From Acanthochlamys bracteata (lineage: Eukaryota; Streptophyta; Magnoliopsida; Pandanales; Velloziaceae), in assembly GCA_019914995.1 (NCBI GenBank), contig CM034135.1:3412501-3476500 (forward strand): DNA of 64,000 nucleotides, written 5' to 3'. The notes beneath the pieces were generated by a model. That model searched no databases. It saw nothing but the letters and a program-made list of their open reading frames with translations, and had not been told where the DNA came from. Numbering within the stretch: the stretch's first letter is position 1; every line of letters starts with the position of its first letter. The position numbers were made by a program, and so were the translations under genes. Shown here piece by piece: positions 46,801 to 60,600 of the stretch.

Positions 46801-48758
46801 TGAGAAGTTTTACTTCTGAGTACAACCGCTGCAAAGCTTCAGGTGAACGCAGAACATCGGACAGCTTTGCTTGGTTCCAAGCAACTTCCATACCCAGTTG
46901 CTCATCAAATGCCCTGTAACTGTTTGGCATGTGTTAAGGGAAATTTTTTCTTCAAGTAAGGTAAAAGGGCATTTGATTTGAAAGTTTAATTTGCATGAGT
47001 CTGATTAACATATGAGATGCAAAAGTGAAATTGCTGAGAAGGATACACAGTCTTCATTGCTCCTTTCCCCAAGACGTCAGCAAACTGCAAATCAACATGG
47101 CAAGATGCAATTTTGTTTCAATCATTTGCCAAAGCATAATGACTATCAGTTCAGAAACTTCATATCAAAAAAGAAAAATTTTGTGCGAAAAATGTAAACA
47201 TCATAAAACATAAATGGATGATAATACTCAAATACAGGACAAATGTTTAAAAGGCCTTCGCCATTCGTCATGTCCCTTTCTGTTATATTGAAGTTCTTCA
47301 CTACCAGATGGACTCAGTAAAAACAGTTGAAAGTAACAAGATTATCAACATAGTGAGAGTTGCTAGCATAGACAGAGGTATGTGGTGCAAATCTCCTTTC
47401 AATCCTTGAAAAGATTTTGTAAAGATAACTGAAAGGATTATTCGAGTGACCTTCAAAAATGGGATACCACAAATATTCCTATTGGACAATTTGAAGGTAC
47501 AGGCTCCAATCAAAATAGCCACAACTGCTTGCTTTTCCTGCCTGCCACTACTAATCCTTTTATCTTATGGAATCTACTACTAAAGCAAAAGAAGGCTTAT
47601 TTCTTTTCTAGCACATGTTCTCCAATTGAACACTTGCTTGACTTCTTTATCACTTCTATTAACAACTAAGCATGATTAAGACCAAAATCAAATAGAACCA
47701 ACGAGCAATTTTCTTTAAATGTCTCTGCTTTTGTTATTTATCAACATAATACTATCTCAAATATTTCAAAAAATTAACTAAGACTAAATAGTATGTACAG
47801 GACTAGAGATAACCTTCCAGGATTAGACTAATTGCGTGCAGCATATGAGTTATAGACCTCAAAGCAGTACGCCTGTCAGGAAACAGAAAGAACCATAGAA
47901 AATAGATTTCAACTAATACACATGCTTATATATATACCTTTTAAAAAGTTTTAGTTTAATGATAGATCTGCTCTTTTTCCTTTGCAAGCAGTTTTATATA
48001 TGATTTCCTTGGAAATTGAAGGAGGAAGAATCTTTCCTTTGCCACAATACTTTATGATAATTATTAGAGATTGTCAACGTTTACCAAGTAAAGTTTGGCT
48101 CAACCACAACTAAATTATTCACTAAAAAGAGTTAACCACTATTCATTTCATTTCAATTCATTTATAAAATTACCAAATTTTGGAGGAAATAAGCCTCCTT
48201 AGTAAAAACAAGAACAGAGGAGGAAAAATTAAGGCTTAGATAAGTTGACTAGCAAAGTTTCAATAGCAACAACGTAAAAACTCAGTAGAATTGCAGAAGA
48301 TTAATACAACTTTAATACGAAATTGCACAAAAGCTTCAATAAGCATGCATGATCGATTTCTCTTAAACCATAAATCCAGTAAGCAGGTACTCAATTCCAA
48401 AACACAATCAAAGACAAGCCAAGAACAACAAGTTTTACAAGCAAACAACTAGAACTGAAATCCATCAATGCTTACTAGAAACACAAAAAACTTAATGTGA
48501 AAAACTTTGAAGATAAATCAGAGTAAAAGCATGAATCCTTCAAAAGAAAAAGGAAAAAAGAAAAAAAAGCAAACTTTTACCAATCCCCAAATGAAAACCT
48601 TGTTTTTTGTTTATATATCAAATGGAGCTAAAATGGGTAAAATTTTGTTTGATTGAAGAAGCAAGAGCACATACCCGTCCATACCGACAACTGGGATCCA
48701 TCTCCACGTACTCGTTGCCGTCGACGGCTCTCATCTCCGCTCGCCGGGAATCAGACAT
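43845..48758 (-). CDS. WNK (with-no-lysine) serine/threonine kinase
   Basis: Eight exons fit in phase: 48758..48675, 47084..47047, 46919..46692, 46153..45930, 45510..45353, 45277..44947, 44783..44475, 44317..43845, giving 614 residues. The glycine-rich loop '[14 protein letters not shown]' carries the WNK-type catalytic Lys (K39), and the usual subdomain II Lys is absent ('EVAWNQ'). Then come '[13 protein letters not shown]', '[12 protein letters not shown]' (D155), 'KIGDLGLA' (DLG, 174-176) and '[10 protein letters not shown]'. After the kinase domain an '[11 protein letters not shown]' segment leads to an OSR1-like/WNK autoinhibitory region containing '[12 protein letters not shown]' and '[19 protein letters not shown]'. 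The tail has a coiled-coil-like end ('[15 protein letters not shown]'). Plant WNKs act in osmotic, clock and flowering control. All introns are GT-AG except intron 4, which is GC-AG ('ATAG|GCATGT' at 45930/45929). Intron 1 is 1.6 kb. Confidence 0.95.
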
Positions 48759-48771
48759 CGCGTTTGGAAGA

Positions 48772-48775
<4 letters not shown>

Positions 48776-48806
<31 letters not shown>
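48776..48806. repeat. GA microsatellite in WNK 5' UTR
   Basis: A run of 'ga' dinucleotides (CT on the transcribed strand) just upstream of the WNK start codon at 48758. CT/GA repeats are frequent in plant 5' UTRs. Confidence 0.9.
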
Positions 48807-48808
<2 letters not shown>

Positions 48809-51800
48809 CAGAAGATTGTTGATAAATTCTTTGAGCTAGTAGCTACTAGATCCTTGGTTTTCCTTCGTGGTTTTCATAGGAGAAGACGCCGAAGAGTAAC
48901 CAGAACAAGCGTGAGTAATCGATCCTGAGTAAGATCCATGCCATCCTCAATGCCCCGTATGCACGTGAGAATTCGTAGCATTCACCGAGCATTGAAAGTT
49001 TATTTATCTTTATCTCTATTTATCTGTTTATCGACCGATCGAAAGATCCAAAGAAAAGAACGAAAGATCACAAATTTTTTCGTAGAGAACTCAAGAAAAG
49101 TCTACAAAAAAGGTCACTTTCTATTCTTTTTTTGTTGCTTCTGTTGGAAAAGACAGAAGCAAACTTTGGTCGCTTGCTTGCTGGAATTCTCCACTGGTTT
49201 ATAGTGCTCCTGGTGGTGCTGAAGGAAAAAGAAGGATCTTTCTTTCTCGAGCAGGTGCACTATAGGGAACGTTCGCTGCTTTCAGAAAGAAGCTACTAAT
49301 GAATGAGGGGCAATTAATGAAGAGAGAGAGTTAGTTCTGAACTTGAAGAACCAGTGTCCACGCTTCAACGGAAGCATTTGCCTACGAAGAATCAATCCAA
49401 AACAGAGTAGCAGAGAAAGCCAAGAACATCAACAACGAACGATCTCGTAACTCTTCTTGTTGTTGTAATTTGCTGTTTCTAGTCGAAGGAAAATGAAACG
49501 AAAAGGTGTAGGAGGAAGAAAACACAGTGATCGTTATATATGTAATATAAGAAATGTGGCGGCAACTACTGACGTAAGCTTGCAAGACGTTAAATATAAC
49601 GGCAGATATTTCGAAGATTTTTCTTTTTATTTTTTGATAGTGAATAAACAGAGCTGCAGAAGAGAATTTACTATTGGCCTTTGGGTGATGGAGTAAGGTG
49701 AAAGGAATTCACTACCCTGAACCTTTGGGTTTATCCTTCGCCTCTTAAATTAATATCTATTTTTTTCTTATGTATGCATACGATGAAAAAAATTATATAA
49801 CATATCTTATGGATAACTTTAATCATAGCCAATCAGTTAGACAATTTCATGGATTTATTTTATAATTGCTACTAAATTATTCTTTCAGAAATAAGTGTCA
49901 ACGCGGATATTAGGTGTTTGGATAAGCTGGAACAAAGACATTATTATAATAGCGTTTGGTATTTCATTTTAAAAAATAATTTTTAATTTTTAATTTTTAA
50001 TTTTTAATTTTTAATTTTTAATTTTCAATATACTTTTGTAAATATATAAAACAATTTATCTAAAATTTAAAAAATACAAAAAAAATTTACCTAATATTTT
50101 TTATTATTTATTTTTATCATTATTTTAAATTATAAAATAGAATTTATTTTTTAAAAATATTCTATTTTAAAATTACTCTTAAATGTTCCTATGAATATTC
50201 CAGTAATTGGGGTAATATTCTCCGAATCAAGAGAATACTGTTCGCAACATTTGTTTTCAGTTCTATCAATTTGACGGTTTTGGAATGTCGAACGTGTACT
50301 CTATGAATTGCAAATTTGCAAGTCTCCTTATTCAACTTAATAGATTGGATTCTTGCATACAAGTTGTGTTACTTAGCGTGTTACGATTGAAAATTGTATT
50401 CAAACAACTTTGGCAACGTTAGTAGAACGATTGTTTAATTCGACAGCAGAGATACAACGAACTTTTTTTTTTTAAAAGGGAAAAAGCGAGAATTTATATT
50501 CAGGTCATGTTGGCTAAACATATTTGTTTAAATAAGTCACTTATAAATACCGTCGCTTATTTGGTTTAAGTATTTTTTTCACAAAGCAAGTCATTCATAA
50601 GCACTCCAAAAATATATTAGAAATCGTAATTCTTCAAAATAAGTTTCCCAAAATTTTTAATAGGGAAATTGCGTCCTATGACATTTTCATCTTCGAGAAT
50701 CAAAAAGTTTTATTTGTGTCTCTTATTCTAGACATTTCTAGTCTTAATTAAATTTTTTGCTCATAATTAATTATTATAATATTAAATGTTACTATTTAAT
50801 ATATTATTAATTACTTATTAAATAAAACATTAAATTCTTATAAAAAAGTATTTATAAATTTAATTACATTTTAAAATATATAATAACATAAAAAATTCCC
50901 AATTTTAATATATATTATTACTCGTATATACTTAAGAAGTTTTCAATTATTTATATTCTACTTCAACGTATAATACTTTTTTACAAAGTACCATTCTCAA
51001 CTTATATATTATAAATAAGCTGATCTCATTTAACTATAAAAAAAATCGTTTCATAAATAAACATAGAAATTTATTTCAAATAAGCTATTTATTTTTAAAA
51101 AGTTTAATTTTAAATAAAAATCAAATATGTTCTTACTTCCTAAAGAGATGTTAGAGACATAATTGATAAATTCAAACTGAACCGTTCGGGTTAATTCGAA
51201 ATACATCAATTTATATTCTAAGTTGATTCAAGCTTGTAAAATAATTCATTGCAATCAATTTTATATTAATCTATTATTTTTTATAAAATTTATTTAGAAG
51301 TTTATTTAATAATTCATGCTCTAAATATGATGTTCGAGTTTTTCTATTGATTACTTCATAATTTAAATAATAGAAGTTCTTGTGATATTTAAGTATAGAT
51401 AAATTAACTGACTTTTGGACTCCTTCATTAACGACTAAATCTGACCATAAAAGTCACTTTTAATTCGATTAAACTAGGCTCTTTCTAATATCACTAGAGC
51501 CTAGTTGTCCCTTGAAAGTTTGAACAATCAAATTTTACAAGAACCATTGGTATTTACTGTTTATTCGTTTCTGTTCTTTCTAATCAATGCGAGCCATATT
51601 AATTTAATACAATCAATAATGCGAATAGTTTAATATCATTATTGACAATATAAAACATTGAAACTAATATCCTAATAGATTATATCTTCCATATTTATAA
51701 TATCAAAGTTTAGTATCATACGGCGAACCTTGAAATTTTATTATAAAGTATTTGTCGATATTATATATAAAAATGACATTTTATTTATATTTTATTGTAG

Positions 51801-54800
51801 TATCTTCGGCGGATATTAGGGTTTGTTTTTTTCAATAATTAGGTTTTAAAGAATTGGCCAGGTGGGTAATGAGTTCAATGATGATGATATACATTTGTTT
51901 AGAAGCTAATACTACCAAAGCTACCTACACTAGTAAAAATATAGAAGTTATACTCAAGTTAATTACCTAAGTGGTGTTTAAGAGTGATTTAAAAAATTTT
52001 TCATTCAATTTTTTATGTTATATTTTTTAGTAAATATTTTATAATTTTTTAAAATTTATAGAATATAAAACTTTTATGTTGAAAATTTTTATTATTTCTT
52101 ATTTTTATATAATTTATTTTCTAAATTTTAAAAGTGTTTTTATTTTTTAAAAAATTTTTATAAGCATTCTTAAATATTTTCCTAATCAAATTTTACTACA
52201 GCTTCAAACCTGAAAATTAAATAGACGTCTGCATTTGATTGTAACTTCATTATTTGCAAAAGAATTAAAAATATCATAATCTGAAAACTAGTTGTCTTTA
52301 AGTTTTATAAAACTTATTTTGGTCTAACTTTCGAATTTTATAAAACGCAAGAGAAAAACTTAAATTTTGTGACATTAGGATTATTCAGTGCAGCTGCTAA
52401 GGGCCGCGCTTTCACTTAAGAGCCCATTGAAAGAAGTTCCTATATCGATGAAAAATGCCTTACATTTGAATGCAGGTTTTTTTTAACCTCTTAATTCACT
52501 TTTCTTTCAAAAAAATTATTTTAACTATATCAACAACAACAAAAATATTTCGATTCATTTTGAATTAGAAAGTTATAAAAAATTAAATTTGTTTTTAATA
52601 TATTATTTATTTTATATTAAGTTATTTTTACTATTAACGTAACGCAAAAAGAACCGATCTTTTTACCACTCAAGGTCCATGAACCCGATCATGCTTCTCT
52701 AAAAAAAAGTGATAATGCATGTACTACTCTAGTGTCATATTGTAGATACTTTTGGTATTACATTTGAAATACTTATTTTTAAAAATGTTATATTTTAATA
52801 AATTTTTTGTTATGTTATAGAATTTCTTAAAATAAAAAAAAATTAAAATTTTATATGTTCTAAAATTTTATATGTTTAATTTTTCTTTAGAGAAAAAATT
52901 CATACTCATTTTTACAAAAAACTTCTAACATATATTTTATTTTAAAATTTTTTTATTTTATAAATATATTCAAAAAGCTCCACGTAGAATTTACCTATTT
53001 TGTTAACTGTGATTAATGTTTTTGTTACTCTAGCATATGCACAAATGTTCAATGGGTCTCTTTGGGCCAATTCTATAGTCCGTTCGCCATAGAAAAATTT
53101 TAAGACTGGGCCTAACCACATGGGCTTCTTCTGGGTTCTTAAACAACATTTTAACCTCTGCATAGCTGTACTACTAAAATATACTTTTGACCAAAAAAAA
53201 TCGTCAAAATAACTTTATGTATCTTATTTATAAATATATAAATAGTAAAATTATACTATAATTATTTAATAACTTATAATGTATATATATTTTCAAATTA
53301 ATTTTTTTAATTGTACATAAATTTTTTTTTATTTGAAAAAAAAATTATTTGAAAGTGATCAAAGTGTTCTTAATCTCAGTTTGTATCTAATACAAGTTGT
53401 CATTAAATTGGTAGTCTACATGTTTCATGTTTGTTGCCGCAAGCTCATAATAGTATTTTGTTCTTATTTGATCTATTATTTTACCCAGAACACTACCCTA
53501 ATTTTTTCCACATCCTATACGGATTTCATTACTCAGTCCATTGTCTTCAGTGTAATTAGAACGTATTTCAAATATCTAAATTTCGTAAAAGTAAAAAATA
53601 AAAAATAAAATTGTTTAAAAAATAAGTTAAAAATAAAATTAAATTTTTATATTTCAATTGATTCTTGACGTGAATTGAAAGTGAATTAAAAAATATATAG
53701 TAAAATTTAAATTCTATTAGTATAAAATTAAAAATTCAAACTTTTAATTTTATTTATAATTAAAATATAAAAAATTAGTGAAACTTTTATTGTGACAAAA
53801 AAAACTGAAATTTTATTAACTTGAAACATGCACATAGCTTCCAAAGTTAACTTACTACTAATTCGATTTTTTTTTTCTCCGCCGAGTGTTATACAAACTT
53901 CGGAAACAAACGAGAACGTAAGTGTTTCGAGAAGATTGTATAATGTTTCATTAATAGAAGGCAAATGATTCTTATCTAAAAACATGTTTCTTTTTTTTAA
54001 TATAAGATTTCAACATATCCATTCGTCTACTCAACATTCAAAAATGTCCACATATGTTGTTGTTAGCTTCTAAAGTTCGGTATTCGATACTTCCACGCAA
54101 ATCTTTCAATATTTTAAATTAATAATCCGTACTACAAACGTTTATGGGCCCATTAGAAGCCCATAACTCCAAAACCAGCTACAATAATACTACGTGTCTG
54201 ACGTGTAAATTGTTATCCCTTTATTTTGACGACCCTCGTATTCACATATTATAAATTAAATAACCCCACCTCATCTTCTGCTGTCCGATAAAAATAGTTC
54301 TAAGTAGGTAATTTATCTGTGTGGGGTTTATAAAAAACAGTCCAATTTTTGTCAAGCCACTTTTCAAGAAGATATATATATTATTATATTAGTTTGTTTT
54401 TAGAGAAGTTTGCTTCGCCTCGCTAGATTGTGACTTTAATCCTTCCCCATAGATAGAGAAAACTTCAGATTTAGGATTTATTTATCTATCATTGAATTCA
54501 TTTTTTATTAATAAATATAAAAAATTGATACAAGTTTGTAATATTTAATATTAAAGTAAATTAAAAAATAAAATTTTTAATTCTAAAATTTACAATTTAA
54601 CTGAAAATTAAGTTTAATTTTTTGAATATGAATTTAAAAGTAAATTTTTTTATTAAAAAATGATATTTATATGAAATTAGCATGCTCTTAGAAAACGTTT
54701 TCAACTTTGCAAGTCCAAATTTCTTTTATAATATCATGCACCGTCCTTGTTATTTGTCAAACAATATTTCGCCGACAGTCACAATGGGCGGCGAGAGCTG

Positions 54801-54990
54801 GCCGGCGAAAGTAGAACTCAACTCCTGAAAAAGACCTCAAGTATTCTACAACTAAATCATATGTATAGAATGAATCCATGGTTTCATTTAATCGTTTATT
54901 TTTAGGGATTACAATAATATCATAGCCCGATTTTGCAAAAAACAACCAGATAATGTCTCGGACGAAAATTCGGAACAACTGCTAACAGCT
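48807..54990. other. Intergenic DNA between WNK and alpha-galactosidase
   Basis: The first roughly 900 bases are the likely WNK 5' UTR and promoter (less AT-rich, pyrimidine-rich on the minus strand). Beyond about 49.75 kb the DNA is AT-rich, with a 7-bp tandem repeat at 49976-50030, MITE-like debris at about 49945-50190 and 51970-52185, and no recognisable gene. The two genes diverge from this interval. Confidence 0.5.
49976..50030. repeat. Tandem (TTTTTAA)n repeat
   Basis: About seven back-to-back copies of a 7-bp unit 'tttttaa', inside a longer AT-rich block that begins 'gcgtttggtatttca' at about 49953 and resembles the MITE-like family. Confidence 0.9.
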
Positions 54991-55012
54991 ACTACTCATC
55001 AACTGTCACCTT

Positions 55013-55020
55013 TATAAATA
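55013..55020 (+). promoter_or_regulatory. Probable TATA box of alpha-galactosidase gene
   Basis: 'TATAAATA' about 170 bp upstream of the ATG at 55189, followed by an AC-rich leader. It is a good match and a plausible distance, but the start site is not known. Confidence 0.6.
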
Positions 55021-55188
55021 GAGCAAGGTCGGAGCACCGCATTTCTTTCCATCTCTCCCCCAGTAAATCTGGAGCGAAACCAAAAACAGAGAAACATCAC
55101 TACCTCACCAAAAACATTCCCCAATCTTTTTCTTGTTTGCTGATTTCAAAAACTCAAATCTTTACTACTGGAAACAAACACCAACAAC

Positions 55189-57594
55189 ATGGTTTCTACT
55201 TCTTCTCGATTCAAATTTCTTCTCTTTTCTTTCTTCTTGCTGTTTGCTTTCTTTGGGATAGCTTCGGTTAACGCTGTAAGATTGCCTCGCGTGATCGAAG
55301 ATGAAGGAATACCGAGCACAAAGGTTACTGACCCCTTTGATACTTCAAATTACGGCAAGCTACAGATCAACAACGGACTCGCACTCACTCCTCAGATGGG
55401 GTTTGTCAATAAAGCTTGTTTCTTTTCTTTCTTTTATATTGTTATGTTTTCTCCTTTGCTCAAGTTTGTGCCTTGTGATCCTGAGTTTGTTAAATTTGAG
55501 AATTTGCATTTTTTACTTTTATGAATTTTAGTTTGATTTTTGGTGTTTATGTTTCGCTTTATTTTTCTTGCTTGTTTATGGTTATTTGGTTGCCCAGCTC
55601 AATTTTAGTTTCCAAAAGAGTGAATGTACTGATTTAATCATGTTTTATCTGCCGCAGATGGAACAGCTGGAATTTCTTTGCTTGTAATATCAATGAAACA
55701 TTAATCAAGGAAACAGGTAGTCTTTGTCACTTTTCTGATGAATTGTTTGTTTAACAATGCTTTCGTCGTTTTTGTTGCTTGTGAGGGAGATTTTAAGGTG
55801 CCTTGAAATAGCTAGGTGTTGTGTAGTCTACCGAGAGTTTACCGCATTTGTATATATCTTTACTGGGTAAGTTCTTCCCCATCTAACAATACTAATATGC
55901 CCCAATGTTGCACATAGGCATGCGTAACTTAGATTTCTACGCATGAGCATCATGTTCATTTCATGGATGGTAGCCGCCGATATGCAAGATTGATTATGAG
56001 GATTCATAGAAGGTCCTTGTACGTGAAATCTTTTTTCTCCTATGGTACTTAAATGTACATCTTCAGAGTTCTGTTATTGTATCATCTTGAAGAAGCCTAA
56101 ATGGATTTTCATCTCGTATGGGTTGTTCTTACTTCTTAGTACGTCCATCCTCTTAACTTCTTTTTTTTTTGGACAGCTGATTCTCTTGTATCAACTGGGC
56201 TTGCTGAGTTGGGTTATACCTATGTTAACATAGGTAAAAGCTAAATCAAAATATTATCTGCTTCATTTCATTCTTTGAAACATGGTCACAAGTTCCAGCC
56301 TTCACTTATTGTTCCTTCTCGTTAACCTTTTTGCAGATGATTGCTGGTCTTCTCTGCTACGAGATCCAAAGGTCTCATTAGGGAAACTTATCACTTAAAT
56401 TATTTGCGAAGTGTTCCTCATATATATCATTTCATAGTACATCTGTACATGGCAAACTTTTGTGGACATGATGACATTTCAATCTTTACATTCACTGTTT
56501 GTGAATTCCATCCACATTTGGATTGCATTCTGTAGCAATATCCTTCATCCCACTTGAATTTCATTTGCAGAAGCTCCTTTAGTCCTACACTTATGCCGAA
56601 CTTTGTTCTCTACTATAGTGCTCGTTTAATGTAAAGCCTGAACTAAAAGTTTTGGGTAACTAAGGCTTAGAGTACTAGTCTTTCTTGAACCTTCTTGCTG
56701 GCTTATTTACATTTTTTTGTGAGCATCCATGATCATAGCTTTAAGTTCCTTTAGATTGTAAGTAGAGCTAATAAGTGCTGGTCAAATGCTTGTTTGGAGG
56801 ATACACAGCCATTTAGGGAGAATATTTAAAATAAGTTTCCTATTAGCTCGCTTGAGCTCCCTGCTTCATGATGTTGTGTCCATTGAAATCCCTAGCATAG
56901 GCTAATGCTGAGAAGCAATGCTATTTTGACTTTTATTTGCCTACTTTTGTTACGACGACAATCTACTGGTAATTTGGAATTGCTAGCAAGAGTCAGGACT
57001 TCAATTACAAATAATTCTCTGACACATTAAGACAAGCGTGAAAACTAATCACAGAATATACCTCCTTGATACTCTATGTAGTAAGTGTTTTTTGGATGTA
57101 TAGTATATTTCTCTAACATACTAGCACTAGAGCGAAAACTTATCACAGATTTACTCCTTAATATTATATATAGAAAGTGTTTTTTGGATGTGTAATATAT
57201 TATCTTTTTAAAAACTAAACACAGAATATCCTCATTATTTTAGAGTTTTTAGGTAATCATTCTTGATTCTTCTAATGCAAATCAAATAATCTATTTTCTT
57301 TTGTAGGGTGATATGGTTCCTGACCCCAAGACATTCCCTTCCGGCATGAAAGCACTTGCTGATTATATACATGGAAAAGGACTCAAAATTGGGATCTATT
57401 CTGATGCTGGGTAGGATGTCTATGGCATAACCTGAAGTTCCATTTGAAACGACATCTTTATTTTATCATGAAAAATAATAATAATAATAATAATTGATGA
57501 GAAGTTTATTTATATTTATTTATTCTTATATGTTACTATTGTTATCATTATTATTATTGCTGTTGTTATATTATTATTACTATTACTATTATTA

Positions 57595-57629
<35 letters not shown>

Positions 57630-60600
57630 TCACTCATAGTTATCACTTGTGATTGTGTTTTATCAGGGTTTTCACATGTCAAGTTCGGCCGGGTTCTCTT
57701 TACCATGAGAATGATGATGCTGCACTTTTTGCATCATGGGTAATGATTTACATGGGATTTACTTTTCTTTCATTGAAGCACTTGATGTAGGTTCTCTTAA
57801 TATCTCCTCAGTTTATAGCGGCATTGAAATTTGTGATGATTTCCTTTATCAGTTATATTCGATTTGATTGTTATAGGGTATTGACTATTTAAAGTATGAC
57901 AACTGCTACAATTTGGGGATCAAACCAGAGATTCGGTATAATTCACATCTTTTTGAATCAAATTGCTATTATGATTATTTTTGCATCCACAGTTAGCTTA
58001 TATTCGTCTTCTCTTTTTTTTTCCCCTTAGCTATCCTCCAATGCGTAAAGCTCTGAATGCATCTGGACGAAATATTTTCTTCTCATTATGTGAATGGTAA
58101 ATTTCAAGTTTCAGCTATTATTATTATTTTATTGTTCTCTCTTGTATTGTTATCGCATTCTTTGTTGAGAAACTTTTCGTTGAACTATGGTCCGTTAACT
58201 TTAGCCAGGAATGCAATGCCCCTTGTACATTAGGTTATTATCTGAGGACAACTTCCATCCGACTTTACCACACAACGTGTAGTCATTCCTTCTTAGCATC
58301 TTTGTAAAGGTCACTTTTACGTTACCTATCTGTAGGATCAATCGTTGTGAGGAATAAATATCAATGATTTTGTTTCACTTTGAAGTAATAAATTGGGACG
58401 GAAGGTTAATCTTATCAGTAACCTATTTGACACAATATTAGTTGATGGTTTATAAACTCAAGGTTCACTGACTGATGTGGAAGACTGAAGTTTATGGATG
58501 AACTGTTAATGTATTTCTTGTTCACCTGTCAAATATTATGTTCACTTACTTTGCAAGTATGAAGTAAACCATGTAAATAGTAATTTAACTCTTCTCCTAA
58601 CAGGGGTGTTGATGATCCAGCTTTGTGGGCTGGCAAGCTTGGAAACAGCTGGCGAACAACAGATGACATCAATGACTCTTGGGCAAGGTGAGGCACACTT
58701 TGGCTTGTTTTAATTACCTTCTATAAGTTCTATTTCTTGGTGAATGCTCATGTTTCTATTGAATTTTTTTCTCATGATTAAGTATGACAACAATTGCTGA
58801 TATCAATGACAAATGGGCATCCTATGCGGGGCCTGGGGGATGGAATGGTAATTATACTAAGATTTAAGCGTACTTTTGTTCATGGTGGGAGAGAACTTAC
58901 CAAACTTTCTGCTATTAAAATGCTAACTAATGCAAGGATTCTGCAGATCCTGACATGTTAGAGGTAGGCAATGGAGGCATGACTTATACAGAATATCGTG
59001 CGCACTTCAGTATCTGGGCTTTGATGAAGGTTCTTTACTAATCTAATTCTCTTTATTCCTGATTTCTAGTGCTAATGCCAGAATATTCAGATATATTCAG
59101 TGTAACTGAATCATATTACTGCTCAACCTCATATGCAACCTGTATTCATAAATGTGATAGTGTAGAATGTATTTCTTTTACACTATTTGGCTTTAGCGAT
59201 GTCTTCATCTGTTTCTGCTCCACAATTTTCTTGTAATACAAGGAGGAAGTTTTTCTTTTTAATTTTTAATTTTTTAATTTTTTTGGATACATCTATCATG
59301 TACCTATAGATTGTATCACCATTCATATGTTTGTATAAAGTATGTCATATACTGAAGAAACAAAAAAACTATTGTGTTTTTGTCCAAGCATGCCAGTCTC
59401 TTCCTTTGCATCTAAACATCATTTTAGGAAAGAAAGTAGCAGAGCATAGCAGTTAAGCAAATGATGGATGAGGATAATTCTGTAATATTGAGCAGGAAAT
59501 TCCACCTACAGTTTACGATCTGTCAAGTTTCCCCTGCAGAAATTAAGTTAGTGCTCTCTGGTGGAATTGAAATACAACTACAATCAACTTGCACCCAGCT
59601 CAGAATGAATAGTTCCTTTGTCTACTTTATTGCGAATCTTGCAGAAAGTGCTTGGTTCTTGTTTCCTTAGCAATGAGATTGGCTTCGCATTCGATTTTTG
59701 GAGAGAACACCTGTCTCTTGTGGAGAAATTGTCCTATTTGTTTAATTGAACGTTACTGGTACAGGCTCCTCTGCTGATTGGCTGTGATGTAAGGAACATG
59801 ACTGCTGAAACAGTGGAAATTATAAGCAATAAGGAGGTTATTGCAGTTAACCAAGGTAATGCATGTCTTGCAGACTTTAAGATGTTCTTGGTGGTCCTTA
59901 ACTTTTGTTGGTGCATCAATTCCTTTATTTTTCTTAAAAAAAGAAAATATCTGCTCAAGGGACCTATTGAGTTTTTGTTCCTCCCTCATCCTATTCTTTA
60001 GTTGGAAGTGATTGAACTTCTATGTCATTAAAGTTAAATGGTTTCAGAAATAGTGATTCACAGGAGATATATGGTTGAAACTTGCATCAAGTCTCTCATT
60101 TCTGTGCCTGCTTTATCTCACCATCTTTAACTATTTACCAGCCTCATCAATCATTTTGACAAGACGTTACTGTTGTGCAGATCCTCTCGGTGTTCAAGGG
60201 AGGAAGGTATCAGTATCTGGAGAAGATGACTGCAGCCAGGTGCTTTTTCTTGTTTGTTTCTGTTTAACGTGCTAATGTCATTGATTTTTGAACTGTAAAC
60301 ATATCTGACATATTTAGTGTGCCAAGCTCCTCCAAGTATGCTCCTTCATTTTTTTCTCTTTGTAAATCACTTCTGAAACCCACTCTGAGTACAACTTCAG
60401 TTTAAAGAGATTGAAGCTTCCCAAAAGACATGGAAAAGCTACTTAAATTGTCATGCCATATTAAAATACATATTTCTCATCAACCATACTCATGGCCAGC
60501 AGTATCCAACTGGCCTTGTTGCTTGGCGCGTCATGCTCATCACAGCTTGTCATGTAGCCTGCTAGATTGAGTAGTGAACTTAGTGTCAGAGAAATTCTAG

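Noticed and set aside
48607..49204. Plus-strand ORFs across the WNK first exon and 5' region
   Set aside because: They read through the GA microsatellite and the WNK start exon on the opposite strand and have no motif.
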